Positions 8,495-16,381 of a stretch of 64,000 bases of DNA are shown one piece after another; the first letter of the stretch is position 1; every line of letters begins with the position of its first letter. The notes beneath the pieces are model-generated. The model was not told the origin of the DNA, made no database searches, and saw only the letters and a list, made by a program, of their open reading frames with translations. The translations under genes were made by a program, and so were the position numbers. The stretch is from Gemmatimonadetes bacterium T265 (GTDB lineage Bacteria; Gemmatimonadota; Gemmatimonadetes; Gemmatimonadales; Gemmatimonadaceae). The stretch is from assembly GCA_019973575.1 (NCBI GenBank), contig BPUI01000001.1:992001-1056000 (forward strand), read 5' to 3'.

Positions 8495-8531
8495 GCGGAT
8501 CTGCCTAACGCGATTCGTTAGGCAGATCCGC
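8495..8531. terminator. Perfect 16-bp hairpin between two convergent stop codons
   Basis: The arms 8495-8510 and 8516-8531 are exact complements around a 5-nt loop. The hairpin starts 2 nt after the stop of the PIN gene and ends immediately before the stop of the leftward small gene, so it fills the gap and should serve both transcripts. Each arm contains the 7-mer GTTAGGC/GCCTAAC that is over-represented across the window. There is no T-tract. Confidence 0.75.
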
Positions 8532-8723
8532 TCAGAACTCCCGCCGCCGCATCTCCTTGAACATCTGCTCGCGCTCGACGCCGGCGTCGTCGGTGTGCGG
8601 GTCGCCGGCCGAGCGGGTGGCGTCGAGGGTCGGGTCGAAGCCCTTGGGCTTGCGCGCCTTGGCCGCCTGCTCCGCCTTCTGCTGCGTCTGCCGCATCAGT
8701 TTCGCGAACTGCTTGTCGTTCAT
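8532..8723 (-). CDS. Small conserved-looking hypothetical protein
   Basis: 63 residues from an ATG, with GAGAG about 6 nt upstream as a weak ribosome binding site. It begins MNDKQFAKLMRQTQQKAEQ, an amphipathic basic helix rich in Gln and Lys, continues with a polar linker (KGFDPTLDATRSAGDPHTDD) and ends in another charged helix (EREQMFKEMRRREF). It is cytoplasmic, without Cys and without a recognised domain. It lies 58 nt downstream of the YhaM-like gene and may share its transcript. The function is unknown. Confidence 0.65.
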   Translation of the reverse strand: MNDKQFAKLMRQTQQKAEQAAKARKPKGFDPTLDATRSAGDPHTDDAGVEREQMFKEMRRREF

Positions 8724-8781
8724 CGCGCTCTCCGAGAGACCGCCGCGGCTCCCCCGCGGCAGGGTGCGTCTGCCCGCCCCG

Positions 8782-9783
8782 CTACGACCAGTCGTGCGGG
8801 CGCTTCCAGAGTTGACGCCCGAGTTGCCAGGAGCGTTTCGAGACCTCGCCTCCCTCGGCCCACAGGTCGGGGTCGTCGAGCGCGTCGAGGAAGTCGGTGG
8901 CCTTGGCGCTCGCGTCGTCGGCGTGGTGGACGATCTGCGCCTCGACCGTCATCGGCACGACGGGCGAGCCGTACTCGAGCTTGCCGTGGTGCGAGAGGAT
9001 CATGTGGCGCAGTTCGAGCATCTGGCCCTCGCTGCAGGGCATCTCGCCGAGCGCCTGCAGGCAGCGTTCGAGGCGGAGGACGCCGAGCACGACGTGGCCG
9101 ACGAGCAGGCCGCAGGGGGTCGCGGCGAAGCCGGCGGGGGAGACCTCGTACGCCTCGACCTTGCCGACGTCGTGGAGCAGGGCGCCGGCGACGACGAGGT
9201 CCTCGTTGACGCGGCGCACGGCCTTGGCGGACATCTTGGCGATCGCCGCCACCTCGACCGTGTGCTGCAGGAGGCCGCCGACCTTCGCGTGGTGCCCCTT
9301 GGTGGAGCCCGGGGCGCGCTCGAACTGGACGCGGAACGCGTCGTCGCCGAAGACGGCGCCGAGCACCGTGCCTAACGATTCGGACTGGACGGCCTGGCGG
9401 GCGCGGTCGAGCCGGTCCCAGAGCTTCTCGACGTCCTCGTCGACGTGGGGGAGGAAGTCGGCGGCGGAGAAGTGCGCGTCGGGGAGGACGCGGAGCGGGG
9501 CCGTGACGGTCAGCTGCCGTTTGGCGGCGCCGTTGTAGGCGGCGAGCTTGACGTCGCCGATCACCTGGACGACGCGCCCCTGGTCGGCGCCGTCGACCCA
9601 GTCGAGGCGCTCGAACCAGAAGGGCGCGCACTCGATCACGCCCGACCGGTTGCCGAGGACGAGGACGACGTAGGGCTTGCCGTCCTTCGTGACCTTTTCG
9701 GCCCGCTCGCGCACGAGGAGCTCGTGCTGGACGCGGGCGCCGGGGGCGAGCCCGGGGAGGTGGAGCGGCGCGGCGGCGCTCAT
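8782..9783 (-). CDS. YhaM-like OB-fold/HD-domain 3'-5' exoribonuclease
   Basis: 333 residues, close to the usual 310-330 of YhaM. An N-terminal OB-fold nucleic-acid-binding region (about 10-110, with VLGNRSGVIECAPFW) is followed by an HD domain: LLQHTVEVA, LLHDVGKVEAY (about 200-210), and the YhaM-typical ILSHHGKLEYGSP (about 259-271), then HHADDASAK. YhaM degrades single-stranded RNA or DNA from the 3' end in the cytoplasm using metal ions. The ATG overlaps the stop of the upstream NUDIX gene (ATGA), so the two are probably co-translated nucleotide/RNA turnover genes. Confidence 0.85.
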   Translation of the reverse strand: MSAAAPLHLPGLAPGARVQHELLVRERAEKVTKDGKPYVVLVLGNRSGVIECAPFWFERLDWVDGADQGRVVQVIGDVKLAAYNGAAKRQLTVTAPLRVLPDAHFSAADFLPHVDEDVEKLWDRLDRARQAVQSESLGTVLGAVFGDDAFRVQFERAPGSTKGHHAKVGGLLQHTVEVAAIAKMSAKAVRRVNEDLVVAGALLHDVGKVEAYEVSPAGFAATPCGLLVGHVVLGVLRLERCLQALGEMPCSEGQMLELRHMILSHHGKLEYGSPVVPMTVEAQIVHHADDASAKATDFLDALDDPDLWAEGGEVSKRSWQLGRQLWKRPHDWS

Positions 9784-10334
9784 GATCCGGGGAAACTCGG
9801 GCCGGGCGTCGAGTTAGGCAAGTCCCGGCCGGGGCCGCCGTCGAACGCACGCCCGTCGGGCGCGCTCCCGTCGAGCGCGTGCTCGAGCCGCGCCACGAAC
9901 GCGGCCTGCGCCGGGTTGAGCTTCTCGCGCGCCGCGTCGGGCGCGAACCAGCCGTAGCGGTCGACCTCGGGGTAGGTGAGCCAGCGCCCCGAACCGCGCG
10001 GCCACTCGGCCCTCGTCGTGTTGCTGGTGGCGGCGTCGGGGTCGGCGTCGCCCTCCCAGGCCCAGGCGTGCACGCGCTTGCCGGCGCGCTGGCGCACGTG
10101 GCCGAGCGGGAGGTAGGGCGGGCGCGCCTCGACGCCGGTCTCCTCGCGGAACTCGCGGCACGCGGCGTCGAGCAGCTCCTCGCCCGGGTGGACGACGCCC
10201 TTGGGGATGGTCCACGCGCCGGCGTCGCGGCCGCGCCAGAACGGACCGCCCGGGTGGGCCAGGAAGAGCACGAGCTGCCCGGCCGTGCGGCGGAACAGGA
10301 TGAGGCCCGCGCTCACCTGCGCCCGCCCCGTCAC
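9780..10334 (-). CDS. NUDIX hydrolase
   Basis: 184 residues from a GTG. The NUDIX box is complete: GVVHPGEELLDAACREFREETGV matches G-x5-E-x7-R-E-x2-E-E-x-G (written in part here), preceded by WTIPKG. The flanks LILFRRTAGQLVLFLAHPGGPFW and a Trp-rich WAWEGDADPD region resemble the small NUDIX proteins that act on diadenosine polyphosphates or oxidised nucleotides. The last 25 residues are Gly/Pro-rich. It overlaps the YhaM-like gene by 4 nt. The substrate cannot be told from sequence. Confidence 0.88.
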   Translation of the reverse strand: MTGRAQVSAGLILFRRTAGQLVLFLAHPGGPFWRGRDAGAWTIPKGVVHPGEELLDAACREFREETGVEARPPYLPLGHVRQRAGKRVHAWAWEGDADPDAATSNTTRAEWPRGSGRWLTYPEVDRYGWFAPDAAREKLNPAQAAFVARLEHALDGSAPDGRAFDGGPGRDLPNSTPGPSFPGS

Positions 10335-10509
10335 GGCGCCGGGGGCGCGGGGGCCGGCGTCGCGGCGGCGCGCGCCGCGGCGCGCACGGGGTGGGGCGGG
10401 ACGGCGGAAGGGCGCATGGCGGACCGGTGGAGGGCCGGAAGGGGGCGCCGCGCAGTGTACGCCGCGGACGCGGGATCGGGCAACCGTGGGGCCAGGCTAA
10501 CCGCTCAGT

Positions 10510-10538
10510 TTGGTCCAACAAAGGTCGGCCCGGACATT
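10510..10538 (+). promoter_or_regulatory. Candidate sigma-70-like promoter for the Crp/Fnr gene
   Basis: TTGGTC (10510-10515) and GACATT (10533-10538) are separated by 17 nt and lie about 60 nt before the GTG start. The surroundings are less GC-rich than the rest of this 260-nt gap, which otherwise shows nothing recognisable. Confidence 0.4.
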
Positions 10539-10596
10539 GCGCTACCCGGCGGGGTCTGTCGTTCCCGTCGTTCCGCAGCCCTTAGGAGCTGTCGTC

Positions 10597-11343
10597 GTGG
10601 AGTCCTTACGTCCCCTCGCGCGCCTGTCGGCCGACGTGCGCGCCATGCTCGCCCCGTACGGCGCCAAGGCCACCTGGCCCGCCGGATTCACCATCTACCA
10701 GCGCGGCGCGGGCGCCGACGGCCTGTTCGTCGTGCTCGCCGGCCGCGTCGTGCTCCGCAGCCGCGTCAAGGCCGGGCGGGGCTTCGTGCCCGCGGTCGCC
10801 GTGGCCGGCGAGACGTTCGGCGCCGAGGGGCTCGTGCCCCGCGGCGCGTACGCCACCGACGCCCGCGCCGAGGAGGCGAGCGAGACGCTCCACGTGCGCG
10901 GCCCGCAGCTGCGCACGTTCCTGCGCGAGCAGCCGCTCTACGGCCAGGCGCTCTTGGGCCAGGTGATGGCTGAGCGCACGGAGCTGCTCGACAAGCTGCG
11001 CGAGGTCGCGACGCTCTCGGTCGAGGACCGGCTGATCGCGGCGATGCTCCGCCTGGCCGCGCAGCGCCCGCGCGGCACGGCGCCCGGGGACGCGCTCGTC
11101 CTGGGCCCCAACGAGTACCGCCTGCTCTGCGAGCTGGTCGGGGCGACGCGCGAGAGCGTGTCGCTCGTCTTCAACCGCTTCGCGGCGGGCGGGCTCGTCG
11201 ACCGCGACGGGACGACGTACACGGTCACCGACATGGGCGCGCTCGCCGACCGGCTCGGCTCGACGTGGGCGGAGGCCGACGCGCCGCTCGTCGTCGAGCG
11301 GGAGCCCGGCGTCGCCGGGGTCGGGCGCGCGGTGCGCGCCTAA
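10597..11343 (+). CDS. Crp/Fnr-family transcription regulator
   Basis: 248 residues from the GTG at 10597, chosen because AGGAG lies 8 nt upstream; the frame is open further up but has no such site. A cyclic-nucleotide-binding-like beta roll (about 5-120, GADGLFVVLAGRVVL and GETFGAEGLV) is followed by a long dimer helix (LLDKLREVATLSVEDRLIAAML) and a winged helix with ELVGATRESVSLVFNRFAAGGLV. No Cys ligands of Fnr type are visible, so oxygen sensing by an Fe-S cluster is unlikely. The effector is unknown. A 30-residue acidic tail follows the DNA-binding domain. It stands alone between divergent and convergent neighbours. Confidence 0.9.
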   Translation: MESLRPLARLSADVRAMLAPYGAKATWPAGFTIYQRGAGADGLFVVLAGRVVLRSRVKAGRGFVPAVAVAGETFGAEGLVPRGAYATDARAEEASETLHVRGPQLRTFLREQPLYGQALLGQVMAERTELLDKLREVATLSVEDRLIAAMLRLAAQRPRGTAPGDALVLGPNEYRLLCELVGATRESVSLVFNRFAAGGLVDRDGTTYTVTDMGALADRLGSTWAEADAPLVVEREPGVAGVGRAVRA

Positions 11344-11389
11344 CAGCCCGCCGGATCCGGGGGCAGGCCGCGCGTCGGGACGCGGCGCG

Positions 11390-12274
11390 TCAGGCGTCTA
11401 ACGGCCCGGAGGTCAGGCGCTGCGCGCCCGCCCACCGGCCGCCGGGCGCGACGACGACCGGCTCGCCGGCCGCGGCCGCCTCGACGCAGACGAAGCGGCG
11501 CCACCCGTCGGGCTCGAGGTCGGCGAGGGACGCCCCGCGCACGGGGCCCGGGTTCCAGACGACGACGTCGCGGAAGCCCGTCTGGTCGACGCGCGTCGCG
11601 CGGCCGAGGGCGGGGTCGTCGAGCGTGACCGGGCCGGGCACGTGGACGTAGAGGTGGTCGACCTCGCCGCCGAAGCCGAGCGGCGCGCCCGCCGGGGCGA
11701 GCGGCGCGCCGCCCGCGGCGGTGTCGGACCCCGCCGCCGCTTCGAGCCCGCGCACGCGCGCCCGGGCCGCGTCGCCGACGCGGAGGTAGGTGTGGAGCGC
11801 GGCCGTGAAGGGGAGCGGCGCCACGCCCGTGTTCTCGACCTCGAGCGTGAGGGCGAGCGCGGCGCCCGCGACGCGCACGGTGAGCTCGGCGCGGAACGGG
11901 TGCGGCCACCGGGCGCGGGTCTCCGCGTCGAGGTCCGCGTCGGCGAGGGCGAGCACCGCCTCTGCGGTGCCGTCGCTCGCGTGCGCGGCGCGCACGACAC
12001 GCCACGGGCGCGTGCGCGCGAAGCCGTGGCGGATGGACGGCCCCGGGCCGGCGACGCGGTCGCCGAACTGCGGGAAGATCACGGGCACCCCCCCGCGCAC
12101 GGCCGCGCCGGCGCGGTACTCGGCGCGCGCGCTCACGAACAGGCGCTCGTCGCCGCCGCCCGGGGTGGCGGGCGCGGGGGTCCAGCCCACGACGTGGGCG
12201 CCGTAGGGGAGGACCGTGGCGTGGGCGCCGTCGGTCGCGGTGAGGACGAGGGGGGTGAAGGGCGCGTCCGTCAT
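11390..12274 (-). CDS. YeaD-like D-hexose-6-phosphate mutarotase (aldose-1-epimerase family)
   Basis: 294 residues, ATG start. Family blocks are visible in order: GYAH-like YGAHVVGW, AVRGGVPVIFPQFGDR, RHGFARTRPWRVV, FTAALHTYLRVGD (catalytic His region) and VVWNPGPVRGASLADLEPDGWRRFVCVEAA near the end with the acidic base. YeaD-type enzymes interconvert alpha and beta anomers of glucose-6-phosphate in the cytoplasm, feeding glycolysis. It is a single gene convergent with the Crp/Fnr regulator. Two short gaps at its ends contain nothing else. Confidence 0.88.
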   Translation of the reverse strand: MTDAPFTPLVLTATDGAHATVLPYGAHVVGWTPAPATPGGGDERLFVSARAEYRAGAAVRGGVPVIFPQFGDRVAGPGPSIRHGFARTRPWRVVRAAHASDGTAEAVLALADADLDAETRARWPHPFRAELTVRVAGAALALTLEVENTGVAPLPFTAALHTYLRVGDAARARVRGLEAAAGSDTAAGGAPLAPAGAPLGFGGEVDHLYVHVPGPVTLDDPALGRATRVDQTGFRDVVVWNPGPVRGASLADLEPDGWRRFVCVEAAAAGEPVVVAPGGRWAGAQRLTSGPLDA

Positions 12275-12332
12275 GAGGTGCGCGTGTGGGTGGTGAGGGG
12301 CGTGATGGGGCGCGCGCGAGTTCGCAGGGACC

Positions 12333-12360
12333 TTGCCGGGGGCACGCTCCCGATTAGGTT
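12333..12360 (+). promoter_or_regulatory. Candidate promoter for the cold-shock leader
   Basis: TTGCCG (12333-12338) and TAGGTT (12355-12360) are 16 nt apart, pointing toward the cold-shock gene. The same TAGGTT is found in the candidate promoter at 60627-60656. Transcription from here would cross the hairpin with T-tract at 12408-12439 before reaching the gene at 12525. Confidence 0.45.
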
Positions 12361-12407
12361 ACGGACTGCGACACATGCGCACCGCGCATCCACCGCCGAC
12401 GGACAGG

Positions 12408-12439
12408 GGCCCTCGCTCTCGCGAGGGCCTTTTGTGTTT
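12408..12439 (+). terminator. Intrinsic terminator inside the cold-shock gene leader
   Basis: A 9-bp perfect stem (12408-12416 with 12421-12429) closes a 4-nt loop and is followed by TTTTGTGTTT, the best T-tract in the window. A smaller 6-bp hairpin (12375-12380 with 12384-12389) precedes it. Placed between a likely promoter and the cold-shock gene, this could end a small RNA of about 70 nt or act as an attenuator. The mutarotase gene runs the other way, so it is not its terminator. Confidence 0.7.
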
Positions 12440-12524
12440 CGGGCGGTGAGCCCCGCGGTTCGTCGTGTCGCGCCGCGTCGTCCCACGTTGGGGCGCCGCC
12501 CTCATACAGGATCAGGATCAGCAC

Positions 12525-12731
12525 ATGCGTACGACCGGCACCGTCAAGTGGTTCAACGACACCAAGGGCTTCGGCTTCATCACGCCCGAGAACGGCACGA
12601 AGGACTGCTTCGTCCATCACTCGGCCATCCAGAAGCAGGGCTACAAGAGCCTCGCCGAGGGTGAGCGTGTGGAGTTCGACGTCGTGCAGGGCCAGAAGGG
12701 CCCCGCCGCCGAAAACGTGGTCACGATCTGA
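12525..12731 (+). CDS. CspA-family cold-shock protein
   Basis: 68 residues, the standard size. The RNA-binding motifs are intact: KGFGFITP (RNP1) and DCFVHHSAI (RNP2), with GTVKWFND at the start. GKK-type proteins of this family are single OB-fold RNA chaperones in the cytoplasm. The ATG is preceded by AGGATCAGGATCAG, a possible ribosome binding region. The leader of more than 160 nt from the likely promoter has two hairpins, one a terminator, which suggests post-initiation control. A 17-bp terminator follows. Confidence 0.95.
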   Translation: MRTTGTVKWFNDTKGFGFITPENGTKDCFVHHSAIQKQGYKSLAEGERVEFDVVQGQKGPAAENVVTI

Positions 12732-12766
12732 CCACGCGCCGTCGCCCTTTCGGGTGGCGACTGCTG

Positions 12767-12804
12767 CGACGGGCCGGGGCGACGTGGGTCGCCCCGGCCC
12801 GTCG
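12767..12804 (+). terminator. Strong 17-bp terminator hairpin after the cold-shock gene
   Basis: The arms 12767-12783 and 12788-12804 are perfect complements around a GTGG loop, followed by CGTTTCTG. It begins 35 nt after the stop codon. A smaller imperfect hairpin (about 12741-12761) precedes it. Confidence 0.8.
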
Positions 12805-12837
12805 CGTTTCTGCCCCACTTCTCATCGGTCACGAGTC

Positions 12838-13158
12838 ATGTCCGAGATGCCGCAGGAGTTCGCCTTCACCGACGGCGACCGCACGTTCACGTGTCGCGTC
12901 GAGGCCTCGCGCGCGGCGCGGACCGACGCCTGGTGGTGGTTCGACGTGTCGACCGAGCGGCACCAGCGGCACGCGCCGTTCCGGGCGGCCGCGGGCGACA
13001 CGCTGCACGACGTCGCGACGCGGGTGGTCGCGTACTACGACGACCTGCTGGCCCGGCGCGCGGCGCCGCCGGTGACGCGATGGCAGCGCCGGCCCGTGGG
13101 CGCGGCGGCGGAGGTCGCCGCGACGCCGGGCGCCGACCCGGTCGTCCCCGCGTCGTAG
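12838..13158 (+). CDS. Small hypothetical protein
   Basis: 106 residues from an ATG directly after the cold-shock terminator. The first 75 residues read as a compact alpha/beta domain: FAFTDGDRTFTCRVEASRAA, then WWWFDVSTERHQRHAPF and an amphipathic helix DTLHDVATRVVAYYDDLLARR. The rest is an Ala/Pro-rich tail. It is cytoplasmic, with no signal or membrane segment. No family is recognised. A gap of about 136 nt separates it from the radical SAM gene downstream, so a shared transcript is possible but not shown. Confidence 0.65.
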   Translation: MSEMPQEFAFTDGDRTFTCRVEASRAARTDAWWWFDVSTERHQRHAPFRAAAGDTLHDVATRVVAYYDDLLARRAAPPVTRWQRRPVGAAAEVAATPGADPVVPAS

Positions 13159-13294
13159 ACTCGGCGGGCGCAGGGTTTGCTCAGTGGGACGAGAAGTTTC
13201 GTCCCAAATCTTTCCGCGGTCGTGCGACGGCCGCCCGCGTACGGCGTCGCCCGCGTCGCGGCCACGCCCCCGCTCTTCCAGCATCAGGTACGCC

Positions 13295-14962
13295 ATGCGT
13301 CGTCTGCGCGTCGGGATCCTCGACCTCGTCACGAACGGCCCGACCCGGGCGCTGTACGCGCGGGTGATGAACGCGAACATGGCGAGCATCATGCCCCAGG
13401 TGCTCGCCGTCTGGTGCGAGCGCCTGGGGCACGACGTGCGCCTGGTGGTCTACACCGGCTTCGAGGACCTCGCCGCCGAGCTGCCGGCCGACATGGACGT
13501 GCTGATGGTCGGCGCGTTCAGCGAGACGGCGCAGCTCGCCTACGCGATCAGCGCGATGTATCGCGCGCGGGGCACGACGACGGTGCTCGGCGGGCCGCAC
13601 GCGCGCTGCTACCCGGAGGACGCGCGGCGGTACTTCGACTACGTGCTGGGCTTCACCGACGAGGCCCTCGTCGCGGAGGTGCTCGCGGCGTGCGCGGCCG
13701 ACCGGCCGGCCGAGTCGCGCCCCCGCGGCCGGGCGCCCCGCCCCGCGGCGGCCGCCGAGGCCCCGCCGTTAGGCGTACACCTGAGCGCGCTGCGCCAGCC
13801 CGCGGGGCTCCCCGGGGTGCGCGAGCGCTGGCCGCACATCGCCGCCACGCTCCGGAAGGCGCCCGCGCTCAAGATCGTGCCGATGCTCGCCTCGCTCGGC
13901 TGCCCGTACACGTGCGCGTTCTGCATCGACTCCACCGTCGAGCACCAGCCGTTCGGCCCCGAGCAGATGCGCGAGGACCTGCAGTTCCTGCTCACGCAGA
14001 TGAAACGCCCGCGCGTGGCGTGGCACGACCCGAACTTCGCCGTGCGCTTCGACGAGACGATGGACGCGATCGAGGCGGCCGTGCCGCCCGGGCGGGTCGA
14101 CTTCATCGCCGAGAGCTCGCTGTCGCTGCTGTCGGAGGCGCGGATGCCGCGGCTCGCGCGGAACGGCTTCAAGGCGCTGCTGCCGGGGGTGGAGTCGTGG
14201 TTCGCGTTAGGCAACAAGTCGCGGACGGGGAAGTCCGAGGGGATCGACAAGGTGCGGCAGGTGGCGGACCACGTGAACATGGTGATGCGCCACGTGCCCT
14301 ACCTCCAGGCGAACTTCGTCCTCGGGCTCGACACCGACGAGGGCGACGAGCCGTTCGAGCTGACGAAGCGCTTCGTCGACCTCGCGCCAGGGGCGTTCCC
14401 GGGCTACTCGCTTCTCTCGGCGTTCGGGCGTGCGGCGCCGCTCAACCTGGAGCTGCAGCGCGCGGGGCGGGTGCTGCCCTTCCCGCACCACTTCCTGAAC
14501 AACAACCTGGCGATGAACGTGCGGCCCAAGAACTACGCGTGGGCGCCGTTCTACGACCGGGTGATCGACCTGGTCACGTACACGTTCTCGAAGACGGCGG
14601 TGGCGCGGCGGTTCGCGGCCAACAGCCGCTCACGCGGCGGGGCGATCCCGAGCACGATGAACGTGGTGCGCGCGCTCTCGAGCGAGGGGACGGGGCGCCG
14701 GCGCTACTACACCGCGGTGCGCGGGCTGCTCGACACGGACCCGGTGGTGCGCGGCTACTTCGAGCAGGAACACACCGAGCTGCCGGCATTCTACCGCGAG
14801 CGCGTGCGGCGCGACCTGGGGCCGCTGTGGGACGAACTGCCCGCCGGCGCCCTCACCCACGACCCGACGGCCTACCTGAAGGCGGAGACCGCGCGGGCGG
14901 CGGCCGGGGGCGAGGCGCCCGTGCTGCCGACCCCGCGGCGGCGGGTGCAGCCAGCGGCGTAA
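13295..14962 (+). CDS. B12-binding-domain radical SAM protein of unknown function
   Basis: 555 residues from the ATG at 13295; the frame is open upstream but the family-like opening VGILDLVTNGPTRALYARVM starts here. Residues 1-130 resemble a cobalamin-binding Rossmann domain (LVVYTGFEDLAAELPADMDVLMVGAFSE, VLGGPHARCYPED), though the usual D-x-H-x2-G is not obvious. A Pro/Ala-rich linker leads to the radical SAM core, whose cluster motif is GCPYTCAFC (about 202-210), C-x3-C-x2-C. Asn/Tyr-rich C-terminal regions follow. Such proteins often methylate or rearrange inert carbons. No biosynthetic cluster surrounds it, so the product cannot be guessed. Confidence 0.85.
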   Translation: MRRLRVGILDLVTNGPTRALYARVMNANMASIMPQVLAVWCERLGHDVRLVVYTGFEDLAAELPADMDVLMVGAFSETAQLAYAISAMYRARGTTTVLGGPHARCYPEDARRYFDYVLGFTDEALVAEVLAACAADRPAESRPRGRAPRPAAAAEAPPLGVHLSALRQPAGLPGVRERWPHIAATLRKAPALKIVPMLASLGCPYTCAFCIDSTVEHQPFGPEQMREDLQFLLTQMKRPRVAWHDPNFAVRFDETMDAIEAAVPPGRVDFIAESSLSLLSEARMPRLARNGFKALLPGVESWFALGNKSRTGKSEGIDKVRQVADHVNMVMRHVPYLQANFVLGLDTDEGDEPFELTKRFVDLAPGAFPGYSLLSAFGRAAPLNLELQRAGRVLPFPHHFLNNNLAMNVRPKNYAWAPFYDRVIDLVTYTFSKTAVARRFAANSRSRGGAIPSTMNVVRALSSEGTGRRRYYTAVRGLLDTDPVVRGYFEQEHTELPAFYRERVRRDLGPLWDELPAGALTHDPTAYLKAETARAAAGGEAPVLPTPRRRVQPAA

Positions 14963-14974
14963 GGCGCTAACGCC

Positions 14975-15766
14975 TCACCGCGCCGCCACCTCTTCGGCCG
15001 TCGAGTCGCGCTCGGCCGGGGCCTCGCCCATCGAGACGCGGAGCGGCGCGGCGACGCAGCCCTCGTAGCCCGCGGCGCCGCACTGCACCGAGGCGTACTG
15101 CTCGACGTTCCGGCGCACGACGCCGGGGTAGCGCCGGCAGCCGTTCTTGTTCGTGCCGCGGACGCACCCGTTGTAGCGCAGCAGTCCCTCGACCACCGCG
15201 CGGTCGGCCGTGGCCGCCTGCTCCGCGCTCGTGTAGAGGTAGTGGCTGAGGATGTGGACGCCGTACTGCAGGTTCGTCTCGTCGCGCGTGACGTTGCGGC
15301 CGAAGAGCTTGGCGAGCGTCGGTACCCAGACGCGCGGGACGATCTGCATGAGTCCGACGGCGCCGTAGCTCGAGCGCGCGGTCGAACGGAAGTCGCGGTT
15401 CTCGGTCAGCAGGACGCCGAAGACGAGGGCGGGCGGGAGGCGGTGCTTGTACGCCTCGCGGACCGCGTAGGTGGCGACCGACTGCGCGCGCGTCGAGTCG
15501 ATGCGGCCGGTGTTCAGCAGGTCCTGCACGAACGCGACGCGGTCGATCTCGAAGCGGGGCGTGCGAATCGCGGAGTCGGGGTCGGATGTCGAGGCCCAAG
15601 GGGCGCGGGCGGCGATCGAATCGCGCGACGTCCCCCCGGCGATGAGCCCGGCCAGTCCGGGCGCGCGCCCCACGTAGACGGGGCGGACCGACGAGACGGC
15701 GGCGGCCATCGAGACGACGGCGCCGGCGGCGAGGGTGAGTTGGTGGGTCAGCCTGGACGCGCGCAT
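14975..15766 (-). CDS. Lytic transglycosylase-like (SLT) periplasmic protein
   Basis: 263 residues from the ATG at 15766, which is followed by a signal or anchor helix (LTLAAGAVVSMAAAV). The SLT fold is recognised by GVLLTENRDFRSTARSSYGAVGLMQIVP, written here in part: the catalytic Glu is in LTENRDF and the GAVGLMQIVP block follows, then NLQYGVHILSHYL and LLRYNGC. These enzymes cleave peptidoglycan with formation of anhydro-muramyl ends. Four Cys in the C-terminal third (NGC, KNGC, VQCG, EGCV) could form disulfides, which is uncommon. It is convergent with the radical SAM gene, 12 nt apart. Confidence 0.85.
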   Translation of the reverse strand: MRASRLTHQLTLAAGAVVSMAAAVSSVRPVYVGRAPGLAGLIAGGTSRDSIAARAPWASTSDPDSAIRTPRFEIDRVAFVQDLLNTGRIDSTRAQSVATYAVREAYKHRLPPALVFGVLLTENRDFRSTARSSYGAVGLMQIVPRVWVPTLAKLFGRNVTRDETNLQYGVHILSHYLYTSAEQAATADRAVVEGLLRYNGCVRGTNKNGCRRYPGVVRRNVEQYASVQCGAAGYEGCVAAPLRVSMGEAPAERDSTAEEVAAR

Positions 15767-16381
15767 GGCACGCAGTCGCGCGGCAAAGCCGGACAGCCGG
15801 ATTGAGCGGAAGAACAAATGGACGCGTCTCCTCACGCGGCCCGGCCACTCGGGGCGCATCGACCGGTTGCACGCACGGTCGTCGCGCCCCGCCGGACGGG
15901 CGGGTCGTCGGTCTGGGACGTGGCCGGCGGGAACGCGCCGCGCGGACAGCGCCACCGAAGGTGGCGTGCGCGGTGCGCATGCCGGCCGCGAGGGGCCGAT
16001 GCCGCAACCGACCTTCCGGGTCGGCGTCGTGCGGCGTGCCGTCCGTGGAGCCGGCGCGCGACGACGTCCGCAGGACGTCGTCGCGCGCCGTGGGCGGCGA
16101 GGTTGGGGGTGCGACCGGTCGGCGTTCGGCGCGCGTCGCACACAGCGCAGTCCGTCGGCGTCCCGGTCGCGTGGGCCTTATGTCACGTCGGCCCGCGTCG
16201 ATGTGGGGCTGAACCTAGCCCCGCCGATTTGGGGCGCGACCGACCGGCGTCATGCGTTTCCAAGTAGCCTTGACCGCCCGGTCAGGTCCGCCGAAATCGA
16301 GGGAGAGCGGGCCGGTTGCGGGGTACTTTCCCGAGGCGTCGGGCGCGTAGACTGGCCCGACCGCCCCGTTCACCCGACCCG
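15767..16381. other. 615-nt divergent intergenic region
   Basis: No convincing gene is seen between the leftward transglycosylase and the rightward O-antigen-ligase-like gene. It holds an exceptional hairpin (16052-16090), a smaller one around 15951-15968 and a -10-like TACTTT at 16324-16329, 58 nt before the downstream ATG. It may contain a non-coding RNA. Confidence 0.6.
16052..16090. ncRNA. 18-bp perfect hairpin with GCA triloop (RNA element or terminator)
   Basis: Bases 16052-16069 are exactly complementary to 16073-16090, leaving a 3-nt GCA loop. It is not at the 3' end of either flanking gene: the two genes diverge from this region. There is no T-tract. It may end a small RNA or be a protein-binding palindrome; typing it as RNA is an inference from structure alone. 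Confidence 0.35.

Noticed and set aside
15818-16267. Overlapping frames of 100-150 codons in the 15.8-16.3 kb gap
   Set aside because: Composition is Arg/Pro-rich in all frames with no preferred one, and a perfect hairpin lies in the middle; no gene is supported.
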